From contig CAJMCT010000061.1 in NCBI GenBank assembly GCA_905211955.1, positions 1-6,149 of the forward strand: a DNA stretch of 6,149 bases, in the 5' to 3' direction. The notes beneath the pieces were generated by a model. It saw only the letters and a list, made by a program, of their open reading frames with translations. It did not search any database and was not told the DNA's origin. This document shows positions 1-6,116 of this stretch, one piece after another. The translations under genes were made by a program, and so were the position numbers. The stretch comes from an uncultured Eubacteriales bacterium. GTDB taxonomy: Bacteria; Bacillota; Clostridia; Christensenellales; Borkfalkiaceae. How positions within the stretch are numbered: position 1 is the first letter of the stretch; every line of letters starts with the position of its first letter.

Positions 1-568
1 TAAGGTTTTTGGTAAGTTCGTTTGCAGGGGCAAACCCGTTAGGACCAGCCGAGCGCTTCCACTCGCCAGCGATAACGCTACCGTTAAGGTAAACACCCGT
101 TGCAACGACTACCGTTTTGCACTCTATTATAGAGCCGAAAGCCGTTTTAACGCCAGTCACTTTTTTGCCGTCGGTAAGTATTTCTACCGCTTCGCCTTGA
201 AGAATTTTTAGATTTTCCGTTTCTTCAAGAGTTTTTTTCATAATAGAGTGGTAAAGGTTTTTATCTTCTTGACCGCGAAGCGATTGAACGGCAGCACCTT
301 TTCCGCGGTTAAGCGTTCTAATTTGCAAAAGTGCGCGATCGGCGTTTATCGCCATTTCACCGCCAAGTGCATCAATCTCGCGAACAATTTGACCTTTAGC
401 CGTTCCACCGATAGAAGGATTGCACGCCATAAAGGCTATGCTGTCTAAGTTTAACGTTAGCATAACCGTCTTAAAGCCTGTGCGGGCAAGAGAAAGCGCG
501 GCCTCACACCCTGCGTGACCTGCGCCTATTACTACCGCATCGAATTTTCCTTCGGTGAAAGTGTACAT
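1..568 (-). CDS. mnmG: MnmG (GidA), tRNA uridine-34 5-carboxymethylaminomethyl modification enzyme, N-terminal part only
   Basis: This is the first 189 codons of an FAD-binding protein that is normally about 620-630 residues; the rest lies beyond the left edge. With MnmE, MnmG installs the (carboxymethyl)aminomethyl group at C5 of wobble U34 in several tRNAs, in the cytoplasm. Translation from the ATG at 568 gives the Rossmann dinucleotide-binding motif VVIGAGHAGCEAAL (residues 12-25), the family block CNPSIGGTAKGQIVREIDAL (about 49-68), the stretch NRGKGAAVQSLRGQ (about 87-100) and VVATGVYLNG (about 153-162), all typical of MnmG in order and spacing. The start lies 12 bp after the dnaA stop with only a weak purine-rich stretch before it, so it is probably expressed from the dnaA promoter. 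The identification is firm. Integrity of the missing C-terminal two thirds cannot be judged. Confidence 0.95.
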   Translation of the reverse strand, partial: MYTFTEGKFDAVVIGAGHAGCEAALSLARTGFKTVMLTLNLDSIAFMACNPSIGGTAKGQIVREIDALGGEMAINADRALLQIRTLNRGKGAAVQSLRGQEDKNLYHSIMKKTLEETENLKILQGEAVEILTDGKKVTGVKTAFGSIIECKTVVVATGVYLNGSVIAGEWKRSAGPNGFAPANELTKNL

Positions 569-580
569 ATTCTTAATCTC

Positions 581-1915
581 TTATTTTTTCAAAAGTTTAT
601 TTCTAATATCGTTTATTTCAGTTGCAAGTTTATCGTCCGACTTAATTTGTTCTATAACCTTGTCCCTTGCATAAATTACCGTTGCGTGATCGCGACCACC
701 CATCATTTTACCTACGGTCACTAAGGGAAGGCTCATCATATCGGTTATAAGGTAGGTGCAAATTTGACGAGGTTCAACGAACTCACGGTTTTTCTTCTTT
801 CCTAAAACGTCGTGCTTGTTAACTTTATAGAAGGCGCAAACGCAATCGATAATATCGTCCGCTTTAAGTTCTTCTTGAACTTCGCTTGCGCTTTCTTTAA
901 GCGCTTCGTTAACGAGTTCTATGGTCACGGGGCGCTCGTGAAGTTTAGATGCAAATATAACTTTGGTAAGTTTTCCTATTAAAGAACGAATATCCCCGTC
1001 CGAAGACTCTGCAATATATTGCAAAACCTTAATATCAACAAGGCTCTTTTGTTCTTCACTCTTTTTTCTAAGTATAGCGATACGAGTTTCTAAATCCGGT
1101 GGTTGAACGTCTACTAAAAGTCCGCCTTCAAAACGGGTGCGAAGTCTTTCTTCTAAAACTTCGATTTCTTTTGGGGGACGATCACTCGTCATAACGATTT
1201 GTTTATTTTGGTTTACTAAATCGTTAAAGGTGTTGAAGAATTCCGTTTGTATGCCTTGCTTTTTTGCCAAAAACTGTATGTCGTCAATAAGCAAAACGTC
1301 AATGTTTCTATATTTCTTTCTAAAATCGGCGTCCGAATGTTTGCCTTTAGAAATGCTTTCTATAAACTGGTTGGTAAACTGTTCGCAAGTAGCGTAAAGT
1401 ACGGTGGTATTCGGCTTATTGATTTTTAGATAGTTAGCAATAGCCATCAAAATATGCGTTTTACCAAGCCCCGTTCCGCCGTGGATAAATAGGGGGTTAT
1501 ACGCTTCACCGGGTGCTTCGGCAACCGCTTTTGCCGCAGCATAAATAAACTCGTTAGAAGAACCTACTACGAACGAGTCGAAAGTGAATTTAGGATTAAT
1601 AGGAGTGCCGGGGATTTCTACCTTTTCTTTGATAACTTCACCAAGTTGCGCTTCATAGTCCTTTTTGTCCTTTGCAACGTAAACCACGAAATCGGTAATT
1701 TCCGAATTGCTCCTTTTAAGCGCTTCTTTAACTTGGTCGGATAGCCTATCGTTAACGGTATCGGCAAAAATCTTGCCGTCCGTAATAAGCACTAACTTTC
1801 CGTTTGCCACGTCTACCGGTTTTAACGCAGAGATATAGGTGGCATAGGATATTCCGCTTACCAACTTTTCAAGTTCGGGAAGAGCGGTTTTCCATAAAAT
1901 CTCATAACTTTCCAT
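581..1915 (-). CDS. dnaA: Chromosomal replication initiator protein DnaA
   Basis: This 444-residue protein is a full-length DnaA, the AAA+ ATPase that binds oriC, melts it and helps load the replicative helicase. It shows domain I (about 1-80), a short linker, then the AAA+ core. The core has Walker A GGTGLGKT (146-153), Walker B VLLIDDIQF (207-215), sensor 1 MTSDRPP (242-248), the box containing ERLRTRFEGGL (256-266) and sensor 2 GDIRSL (307-312). The C-terminal domain IV carries the helix-turn-helix and the signature GGRDHATVIYA (406-416). By alignment from memory with E. coli DnaA, the position of Arg399 is Lys375 here and that of Thr435 is Ala411; both are DNA-contact positions. The start is supported by AAAGGA (1930-1925) nine bases upstream. 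mnmG follows after 12 bp, whereas the usual partner dnaN is not here. recF diverges from it. Confidence 0.98.
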   Translation of the reverse strand: MESYEILWKTALPELEKLVSGISYATYISALKPVDVANGKLVLITDGKIFADTVNDRLSDQVKEALKRSNSEITDFVVYVAKDKKDYEAQLGEVIKEKVEIPGTPINPKFTFDSFVVGSSNEFIYAAAKAVAEAPGEAYNPLFIHGGTGLGKTHILMAIANYLKINKPNTTVLYATCEQFTNQFIESISKGKHSDADFRKKYRNIDVLLIDDIQFLAKKQGIQTEFFNTFNDLVNQNKQIVMTSDRPPKEIEVLEERLRTRFEGGLLVDVQPPDLETRIAILRKKSEEQKSLVDIKVLQYIAESSDGDIRSLIGKLTKVIFASKLHERPVTIELVNEALKESASEVQEELKADDIIDCVCAFYKVNKHDVLGKKKNREFVEPRQICTYLITDMMSLPLVTVGKMMGGRDHATVIYARDKVIEQIKSDDKLATEINDIRNKLLKK

Positions 1916-1935
1916 CTTAACTTTTCCTTTTATCG

Positions 1936-1964
1936 TTGCTTTTAACGTAAAAACAATATATAAT
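1936..1964 (+). promoter_or_regulatory. Candidate recF-maf promoter
   Basis: TTGCTT (1936-1941) and a perfect TATAAT (1959-1964) are separated by 17 bp. The start would fall near 1971, leaving a leader of about 100 nt before recF. The -35 matches only three of six consensus bases, and TATAAT arises easily by chance in such AT-rich DNA, so this is a candidate only. Confidence 0.35.
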
Positions 1965-2006
1965 TGTAATGTAATATTTTGCCCCCCAAAAAAGGGTAGG
2001 GTTTAC

Positions 2007-2035
2007 ATTATACAATAAATTAAAAATAAAGAAAA
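2007..2035 (-). promoter_or_regulatory. Candidate dnaA-mnmG promoter
   Basis: On the minus strand a perfect TATAAT (2012-2007) lies 17 bp after a poor -35 TTTTCT (2035-2030). Transcription would start near 2000 and give a leader of about 85 nt that begins in the C6-A6-G3 block. The correct -10 and its place before dnaA support it; the weak -35 and AT-rich background count against it. Confidence 0.35.
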
Positions 2036-2073
2036 GAAAAAAGGACAAAAATTTTTAATTTTTTAAAAAACTT

Positions 2074-3159
2074 ATGTACATAAAAAACCTATCTCTCAAG
2101 GATTTCCGCAATTACGATCAGGAGTTTTTTGAGTTTGAAAACGGAATAAATTTACTTACCGGCGAAAACGCACAAGGCAAGACCAATGCGGCTGAAGCCA
2201 TATTTTTCCTATGCACTGGTTATTCTCCGCGCGCAAACAGGGATAAAATCGTTATTAAAAACGGCAAGGAAAGTGCCGAGATTTCGGGAACTGCGGTAGG
2301 TAATTACGGGGACGTTTCGGTTAAAATCAACTTTAACAAAAACGATAAAAAGTCCGTTTACGTCAACGGTATGCAAGTTTTAAGAATAGGCGAACTTTTA
2401 GGAAATATCCATAGCGTGTTCTTTAACCCTTCCGAACTTAAGCTCGTTCAAGAAAGTCCTGAAGATAGAAGAAGGTTTCTTAATATATCCTTGTCGCAAA
2501 TGTCAAAGGCGTATTTTTATGCGCTTTCAAGATACAACAAGATTTTAGAGCAAAGGAACAATCTTTTAAAAGACCGCGAAAGCGTTATTCGTGAAACCTT
2601 GCCCGTGTGGGACGTTCAACTTGCCAAAGAAGCATCGGTAATAATAAAACAAAGAAACGATTTTTTAAGCGAACTATCGGGTGTTGCAGAAGAAAAACAC
2701 GCATATTTATCGGGTGGCAAGGAAACGCTTAAAATGAAAACCGAAAGCGGATACTACGGTAGCGAAGAAGATATCGCTTATGCTTTAAGAGAAGACTTAA
2801 AAACCGCACTCGACAAAGATATTCGTTTAGGGTTTACCACGATAGGTCCACACCGCGACGATATAAAATTTATTCTAGACGGCTTAGATGCAAGAATATA
2901 CGCATCTCAAGGTCAACAAAGAACGGTTGCGCTATCACTTAAACTTGCCGAAACCGAAACTTTCTACAAAAGGTTTGGCGAATATCCTATTCTGATATTA
3001 GACGACGTTTTATCTGAACTTGACAAAAAACGTCAAAGAAAACTTATAAAAGGGGTAGAGCATTTGCAAACTATCTTTACCGCAACGGGTATTGATAGAA
3101 GCGTGTTTAAAGATAAACAGGTTAAGAAATTCGTGATTGAAAAGGGAAAAATTAAATGA
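2074..3159 (+). CDS. recF: DNA replication and repair protein RecF
   Basis: This 361-residue protein has the normal length for RecF, the SMC-like ABC ATPase that with RecO and RecR loads RecA at single-strand gaps and stalled forks. The N-terminus (IKNLSLKDFRNY, 3-14) is typical. Walker A is GENAQGKT (30-37), the conserved GPHRDD is at 259-263 or so, the ABC signature YASQGQQRTVALS is at about 276-288, and Walker B PILILDD (305-311) is followed by the D-loop LSELD (313-317). The ATG at 2074 is the first start after an in-frame stop at 2056-2058, and it fits the family N-terminus. No Shine-Dalgarno sits at a useful distance: AAGGA (2041-2045) is 28 nt away. The TGA stop overlaps the maf start as ATGA, which suggests translational coupling. 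recF is usually near dnaA with dnaN between; dnaN is missing here. Confidence 0.97.
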   Translation: MYIKNLSLKDFRNYDQEFFEFENGINLLTGENAQGKTNAAEAIFFLCTGYSPRANRDKIVIKNGKESAEISGTAVGNYGDVSVKINFNKNDKKSVYVNGMQVLRIGELLGNIHSVFFNPSELKLVQESPEDRRRFLNISLSQMSKAYFYALSRYNKILEQRNNLLKDRESVIRETLPVWDVQLAKEASVIIKQRNDFLSELSGVAEEKHAYLSGGKETLKMKTESGYYGSEEDIAYALREDLKTALDKDIRLGFTTIGPHRDDIKFILDGLDARIYASQGQQRTVALSLKLAETETFYKRFGEYPILILDDVLSELDKKRQRKLIKGVEHLQTIFTATGIDRSVFKDKQVKKFVIEKGKIK

Positions 3160-3722
3160 GACTAATTTTAGCAAGCAATTCTCCGAGAAGAAAAGAACTT
3201 TTGCGTAGAGACGGCTTTAACTTTACCGTTATCAAAAGTGGCGCAAAAGAAATAGTAGATAAAGACCCCGCAAAAACGGCAACCATAAACGCCGAACTTA
3301 AAGCCGAAGACGTGTTTAATTCACTAACCTATAAAGACGATGCGTGCGTTTTGTCGGCGGATACTATCGTTTATTTTGACGGTGAGATTTTAGGAAAGCC
3401 TAAGGACGAAGAAGACGCGTTTAACATGCTTAAAAAACTTTCGGGCAAAACCCATTTTGTAATCACGGGCTTTTGTATAAAGACTAAAAATCAAAAGTTT
3501 TCGGCGGCGGTTCAGTCGGCAGTAGTGTTTGAAGAACTTACCGATAAATTTATAAAAGACTATATTGCAACCGGCTCTCCGCTCGATAAAGCAGGCGCAT
3601 ATGGTATTCAAGATGCAAACGGCATGGTCAAAACCTTTTACGGAAGTTATGACAATATAATAGGGCTTCCCACCGAAACCATAGAACCACTTTTGATTAA
3701 AATCATTAGGGGTAATAGTTAA
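3156..3722 (+). CDS. maf: Maf family nucleoside triphosphate pyrophosphatase (YhdE-like, probably dTTP/UTP)
   Basis: This 188-residue protein is a complete Maf/HAM1-fold house-cleaning pyrophosphatase, which hydrolyses non-canonical or surplus nucleotides to monophosphates and pyrophosphate. In sequence order it has the N-terminal ASNSPRRKELL (6-16), SADTIV (67-72) with Asp69 as the likely catalytic base, GKP (80-82), LSGKTHFVITG (95-105), DKAGAYGIQ (144-152) and GSYDNIIGLPTE (163-174). The DKAGAYGIQ and GSY-N-GLP blocks point to the YhdE-type subgroup acting on dTTP/UTP; that substrate is inferred, not shown. The start is supported by AAAAGGG (3141-3147) about eight bases upstream and overlaps the recF stop by 4 bp, so it is the second gene of a recF-maf unit that ends at the terminator hairpin 18 bp downstream. 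Its link with RecF is probably only co-expression. Confidence 0.95.
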   Translation: MRLILASNSPRRKELLRRDGFNFTVIKSGAKEIVDKDPAKTATINAELKAEDVFNSLTYKDDACVLSADTIVYFDGEILGKPKDEEDAFNMLKKLSGKTHFVITGFCIKTKNQKFSAAVQSAVVFEELTDKFIKDYIATGSPLDKAGAYGIQDANGMVKTFYGSYDNIIGLPTETIEPLLIKIIRGNS

Positions 3723-3739
3723 AGAAATAGACAAAACAA

Positions 3740-3771
3740 AAAGCCACGCAAAAAAGCGTGGCTTTACTTTT
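3740..3771. terminator. Bidirectional intrinsic terminator between maf and hpt
   Basis: A perfect 10-bp stem, AAAGCCACGC (3740-3749) with GCGTGGCTTT (3756-3765), encloses a six-A loop. On the plus strand it is followed by ACTTTTT, ending recF-maf. On the minus strand the stem runs into a T-rich tract (TTTTGTTTTG), ending tilS-hpt. Its position midway between convergent genes fits a shared terminator. Confidence 0.9.
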
Positions 3772-3780
3772 TATATTTTA

Positions 3781-4323
3781 TTAGTCGTAAAAATCTTTAA
3801 GTTCGTCAGTGGATTCTATTTCCGCAAGGTAGGGAAGTTCTCTAAAATTTTCAGCATAGTCTAGGCCGTAGCCGATAACGAAACCACACTCAACTCTAAA
3901 TCCAACGTAGTCAACGTTAACGTTTACGGTGCGTCTTTCGGGCTTGTCTAAAAAAGTACAAAGTTTAACCGAATTAGGATTTTTGCTTTTCAAAAGGTCA
4001 ACGAAGAAAGAAAGTGTTTTGCCACTGTCCACAACGTCTTCAACAATTAAAACGTCTTTGCCCGAAACGTCTATGTCAAGGTCGTTTATGATTTGCATTT
4101 CGCCACTCGTGGTCCCGTTTCTATAACTTGAAAGTCTAACGAATTCCATCGTAAGCGGTATATCCAAATTTCTAATAAGGTCAGAAAAGAAAACCACCGC
4201 GCCTTTAAGCATACACACTACAACTGGGGTTTTACCCTTGTAGTCTTTGCTGATTTGTTTACCAAGTTCGACGATTCTTTCTCGAATTTGTGTTTCTGAT
4301 AAAACGACCTTTAATTTTTTCAT
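3781..4323 (-). CDS. hpt: Hypoxanthine phosphoribosyltransferase
   Basis: This 180-residue purine-salvage enzyme transfers the phosphoribosyl group of PRPP to hypoxanthine (and usually guanine) to give IMP or GMP, in the cytoplasm. It has the type I phosphoribosyltransferase fold: the flexible-loop-proximal MLKGA (38-42), SSYRNGTTSGE (65-75), the PRPP-binding motif VEDVVDSGKT (94-103) with the acidic pair E95-D96 and the likely catalytic Asp99, Lys127 in the purine-binding segment (LDKPERR), and the C-terminal GYGLDYAENFREL (151-163). Length and motifs match the bacterial family. The start is well supported by GAGGA (4334-4330) six bases upstream, inside the end of tilS, and the ATG overlaps the tilS TGA by 4 bp. 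tilS followed by hpt is a common Bacillota pair; the frequent third member ftsH is replaced here by a terminator. Confidence 0.97.
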   Translation of the reverse strand: MKKLKVVLSETQIRERIVELGKQISKDYKGKTPVVVCMLKGAVVFFSDLIRNLDIPLTMEFVRLSSYRNGTTSGEMQIINDLDIDVSGKDVLIVEDVVDSGKTLSFFVDLLKSKNPNSVKLCTFLDKPERRTVNVNVDYVGFRVECGFVIGYGLDYAENFRELPYLAEIESTDELKDFYD

Positions 4324-5624
4324 TTTAATTCCTCATAAGTAAGTTTTACTAAATTTTTCGTGTTAGCATCGGCTTTTACGTTGTCAGATATCGCAAGCGT
4401 AAATATTGCAAGCACCGTTTTTTCTATTGCGAGTATTGGCAGTTTATCTCTAAGCCTTAGCGGAATTTTTTTGTCGGTAAGATAATCGTTAAGTTTTTTT
4501 GTTCCACCGCCAAACTTGGTAAAAACGTCCCCGTCCTGCTTAGTTCTAATAACCGCACCGCAAGGCACTTTATCCATATCAATAAATAGTCCGGACGTCA
4601 AGTCGTTTTTTAGGGGGGCTTTTTCTATCTTGATTTTGCCTTTCCCAAATTCCGCTTCTAAAATAGAAAAAGGGATAGGCGAAATTTCAAAATCGTCTTG
4701 TTTATATAAAACGATTTTGTCATACTCTTTAATGGCGATAGCCCTTTTAGGAAGGTTTATAAACGCACCGCTTTGAGAGTTTACAAGGTCCAAAACGTCG
4801 TCCACGTGCGCTTTTTCCCAGTCCTTTTCAAGCCCAAGATTTTTAAGTGCTTTTATGATCGCGCGTGAAAATATCGCTTTATGAAGGTTTGCGCTTATCT
4901 TGTAAACGCCATCGGAAAAAATAAGATTTTCGCTTGCTACTTGGTCTAAATATTCGTCCTCAAGTTTTGCAATGGAAGAAAACCGCGATACACCCTTTTC
5001 CATTTCGGGAAAGACTTCTTTAATTTTAGGTATAACGTTTAGCCTTAAAAAGTTTCGGGTATAATCAGAACAAAAGTTGCTCTCGTCAGTCACGTACGGG
5101 ATAGAGTTGTCTTTAACGTACTCGTTAATTTGTTCTTTTGATACCGAAAGAAACGGACGAATAATTTTAGAATTGTAATCGCTGTTTATCCCCGTAAGCC
5201 CTTTAAGACCGCTTCCGCGGAAAAGGTTAAGAAGGACGGATTCAACGTTGTCGCTAGTATGATGGGCGGTTGCTACAACGTCGCACTTGCCACTGTTTAT
5301 CGAATCGTAAAAACAGTTGTAGCGAAGAATTCTCGCCGATTCTTCTATAGAAAGTTTATGCTCTTTGGCATAATGCGTACTGTCTACCGAATAAGATAAA
5401 AGCGTAATGCCAAGTTTAGAGCAGTAGTCTTTAACGAAGTTGGTGTCAGAGATAGAAGAATCCCCACGAATACCGTGTTCAACGTTAAGCGCAACAACCC
5501 TAATTCCAAACTTATCGGCATTGGCAAAACAAAAGTGTAGTAGCGCCATAGAGTCGCTACCACCCGAAACGGCAACAGCCAAAGTCTTACCTTTTGCGAT
5601 AACGGAATTCAAATTAATTTGCAT
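4320..5624 (-). CDS. tilS: tRNA(Ile)-lysidine synthetase TilS
   Basis: This 434-residue enzyme ligates lysine to C34 of tRNA-Ile2(CAU) with ATP, changing both its decoding (AUG to AUA) and its charging (Met to Ile). It has the N-type ATP pyrophosphatase P-loop SGGSDS (20-25), EHGIRGD (49-55), TAHHTSDNVES (119-129), LFRGSGLKGLTGI (134-146), RPFL (156-159) and VTDESN with a following YTRN (178-191). The C-terminal lysidine synthetase domain contains IRTKQDGDVF and the conserved LNDYLTDKKIPLRLRDKLP (around 360-398). The full length indicates the long, two-domain type. The ATG at 5624 is fixed by an in-frame TGA at 5639-5637 just upstream. It has no Shine-Dalgarno, while a candidate promoter places the transcription start at or beside the ATG. 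It overlaps hpt by ATGA, and is divergent from an initiator tRNA gene. Confidence 0.97.
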   Translation of the reverse strand: MQINLNSVIAKGKTLAVAVSGGSDSMALLHFCFANADKFGIRVVALNVEHGIRGDSSISDTNFVKDYCSKLGITLLSYSVDSTHYAKEHKLSIEESARILRYNCFYDSINSGKCDVVATAHHTSDNVESVLLNLFRGSGLKGLTGINSDYNSKIIRPFLSVSKEQINEYVKDNSIPYVTDESNFCSDYTRNFLRLNVIPKIKEVFPEMEKGVSRFSSIAKLEDEYLDQVASENLIFSDGVYKISANLHKAIFSRAIIKALKNLGLEKDWEKAHVDDVLDLVNSQSGAFINLPKRAIAIKEYDKIVLYKQDDFEISPIPFSILEAEFGKGKIKIEKAPLKNDLTSGLFIDMDKVPCGAVIRTKQDGDVFTKFGGGTKKLNDYLTDKKIPLRLRDKLPILAIEKTVLAIFTLAISDNVKADANTKNLVKLTYEELK

Positions 5625-5630
5625 AGATAT

Positions 5631-5659
5631 ATTGTATCAAAGGGCGACAAAAAAAACAA
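5631..5659 (-). promoter_or_regulatory. Candidate tilS-hpt promoter, possibly leaderless
   Basis: On the minus strand TTGTTT (5659-5654) and TACAAT (5636-5631) are separated by 17 bp. A start seven bases past the -10 is the A of the tilS ATG. The -10 matches five of six consensus bases, the -35 only three. A competing candidate lies upstream: TTGTCA (5707-5702) and TATAAA (5682-5677) with a 19-bp spacer, giving a leader of about 46 nt. Confidence 0.4.
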
Positions 5660-5700
5660 GGGCAAAGACAATATAATTTATAAAAATTTAGGCAAAATCG

Positions 5701-5729
5701 TTGACAAAAGAAAAATAATAGTATATTAT
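5701..5729 (+). promoter_or_regulatory. Sigma-A type promoter of the initiator tRNA gene
   Basis: A perfect -35 TTGACA (5701-5706) and TATTAT (5724-5729, five of six) are separated by the ideal 17 bp. Transcription would start near 5735-5737, about 14 nt before the mature tRNA 5' end, leaving a short leader for RNase P to remove. This is the best promoter in the window, as expected for a stable RNA. Confidence 0.85.
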
Positions 5730-5749
5730 TAGTGAGCATTAAAACATAT

Positions 5750-5827
<78 letters not shown>

Positions 5828-5831
5828 CTGA

Positions 5832-5874
5832 AAAAGTCAGTAAATCACTAATGATTTACTGACTTTTATTTTTT
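5832..5874 (+). terminator. Intrinsic terminator of tRNA-fMet
   Basis: A perfect 16-bp stem pairs 5832-5847 with 5852-5867 (core GTCAGTAAATCA with TGATTTACTGAC) around the loop CTAA, followed by ATTTTTTG. It begins five bases after the CCA end. The A-run on the 5' side would also give a U-tract on the minus strand, so it may stop antisense transcription too. Confidence 0.88.
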
Positions 5875-5937
5875 GTGTTTTTTGAAAAACAGGGTCGGAA
5901 AATTTAATTTTGCTACGAATTTGTGCAAAGTACAATA

Positions 5938-5989
5938 AAAAATGCTTATAAAGCTCGTTAAACATCAATGAGTATTTATAAGCATTTTT
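5938..5989. terminator. Long terminator-like hairpin, 15 bp plus inner stem
   Basis: AAAAATGCTTATAAA (5938-5952) pairs perfectly with TTTATAAGCATTTTT (5975-5989). An inner stem, GCTCGTT (5953-5959) with AATGAGT (5967-5973), continues it with two G-U pairs after one bulged A (5974), leaving a 7-nt loop. The A- and T-runs at the foot make it terminator-like in both directions. It could back up the tRNA terminator, end a minus-strand transcript entering from the right, or belong to a small RNA. Confidence 0.6.
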
Positions 5990-6082
5990 CTGCTAAACCA
6001 AGTTTTGTGCTTTTTTTCACTAAAAACAGCTAAAGCGCTACGATTAAATGTAAAAATACTTCTCGAATCTAAAAAATTCAAA

Positions 6083-6116
6083 AAAACGTAATTTATTAGA
6101 AATTGCGTTTTATTTT
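6083..6116. terminator. Terminator-like hairpin near the right edge
   Basis: AAAACGTAATTT (6083-6094) pairs with AAATTGCGTTTT (6100-6111) over 12 bp, one of them a G-U pair, with the loop ATTAG, followed by ATTTTTA on the plus strand. The upstream A-runs would give a T-tract on the minus strand. It most likely terminates a minus-strand transcript from beyond the window, but low GC in the stem makes it weaker than the others. Confidence 0.5.

Larger units (their letters stand above)
1916..2073. other. dnaA-recF divergent intergenic region, possible but unproven origin segment
   Basis: The 158 bp between the divergent dnaA and recF starts are very AT-rich, especially 2008-2073, which is almost purely A/T with A-tracts. 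The exception is a C6-A6-G3 block at 1982-1996. An inverted repeat ACAAT-N5-ATTGT lies at 1953-1967. Origins commonly lie beside dnaA, and the AT-rich stretch could act as an unwinding element. However, I find no copy or close variant of the consensus box TTATCCACA on either strand; the nearest resemblance, TTATACAAT at 2008-2016, has three mismatches. Both strands carry perfect TATAAT hexamers, so the region certainly serves as a double promoter candidate. Origin function is only a possibility from position. Confidence 0.4.

Noticed and set aside
1480..1488. DnaA-box-like sequence on the minus strand, one mismatch from TTATCCACA
   Set aside because: It lies inside dnaA and encodes the conserved FIHGG before Walker A, so codon constraint explains it. 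It is isolated, with no cluster.
3390..3734. 114-codon open frame on the minus strand
   Set aside because: It lies antisense to maf, which has a full set of family motifs, and it extends to within a few bases of the terminator stem. It has no recognisable product.
4570..4578. TTATCCATA, one mismatch from a DnaA box
   Set aside because: A single copy inside the tilS coding region, far from dnaA; chance is enough.
5837..5965. Minus-strand 42-codon open frame starting in the long hairpin loop
   Set aside because: It has no ribosome binding site, ends inside the tRNA terminator, and its composition is that of AT-rich filler.
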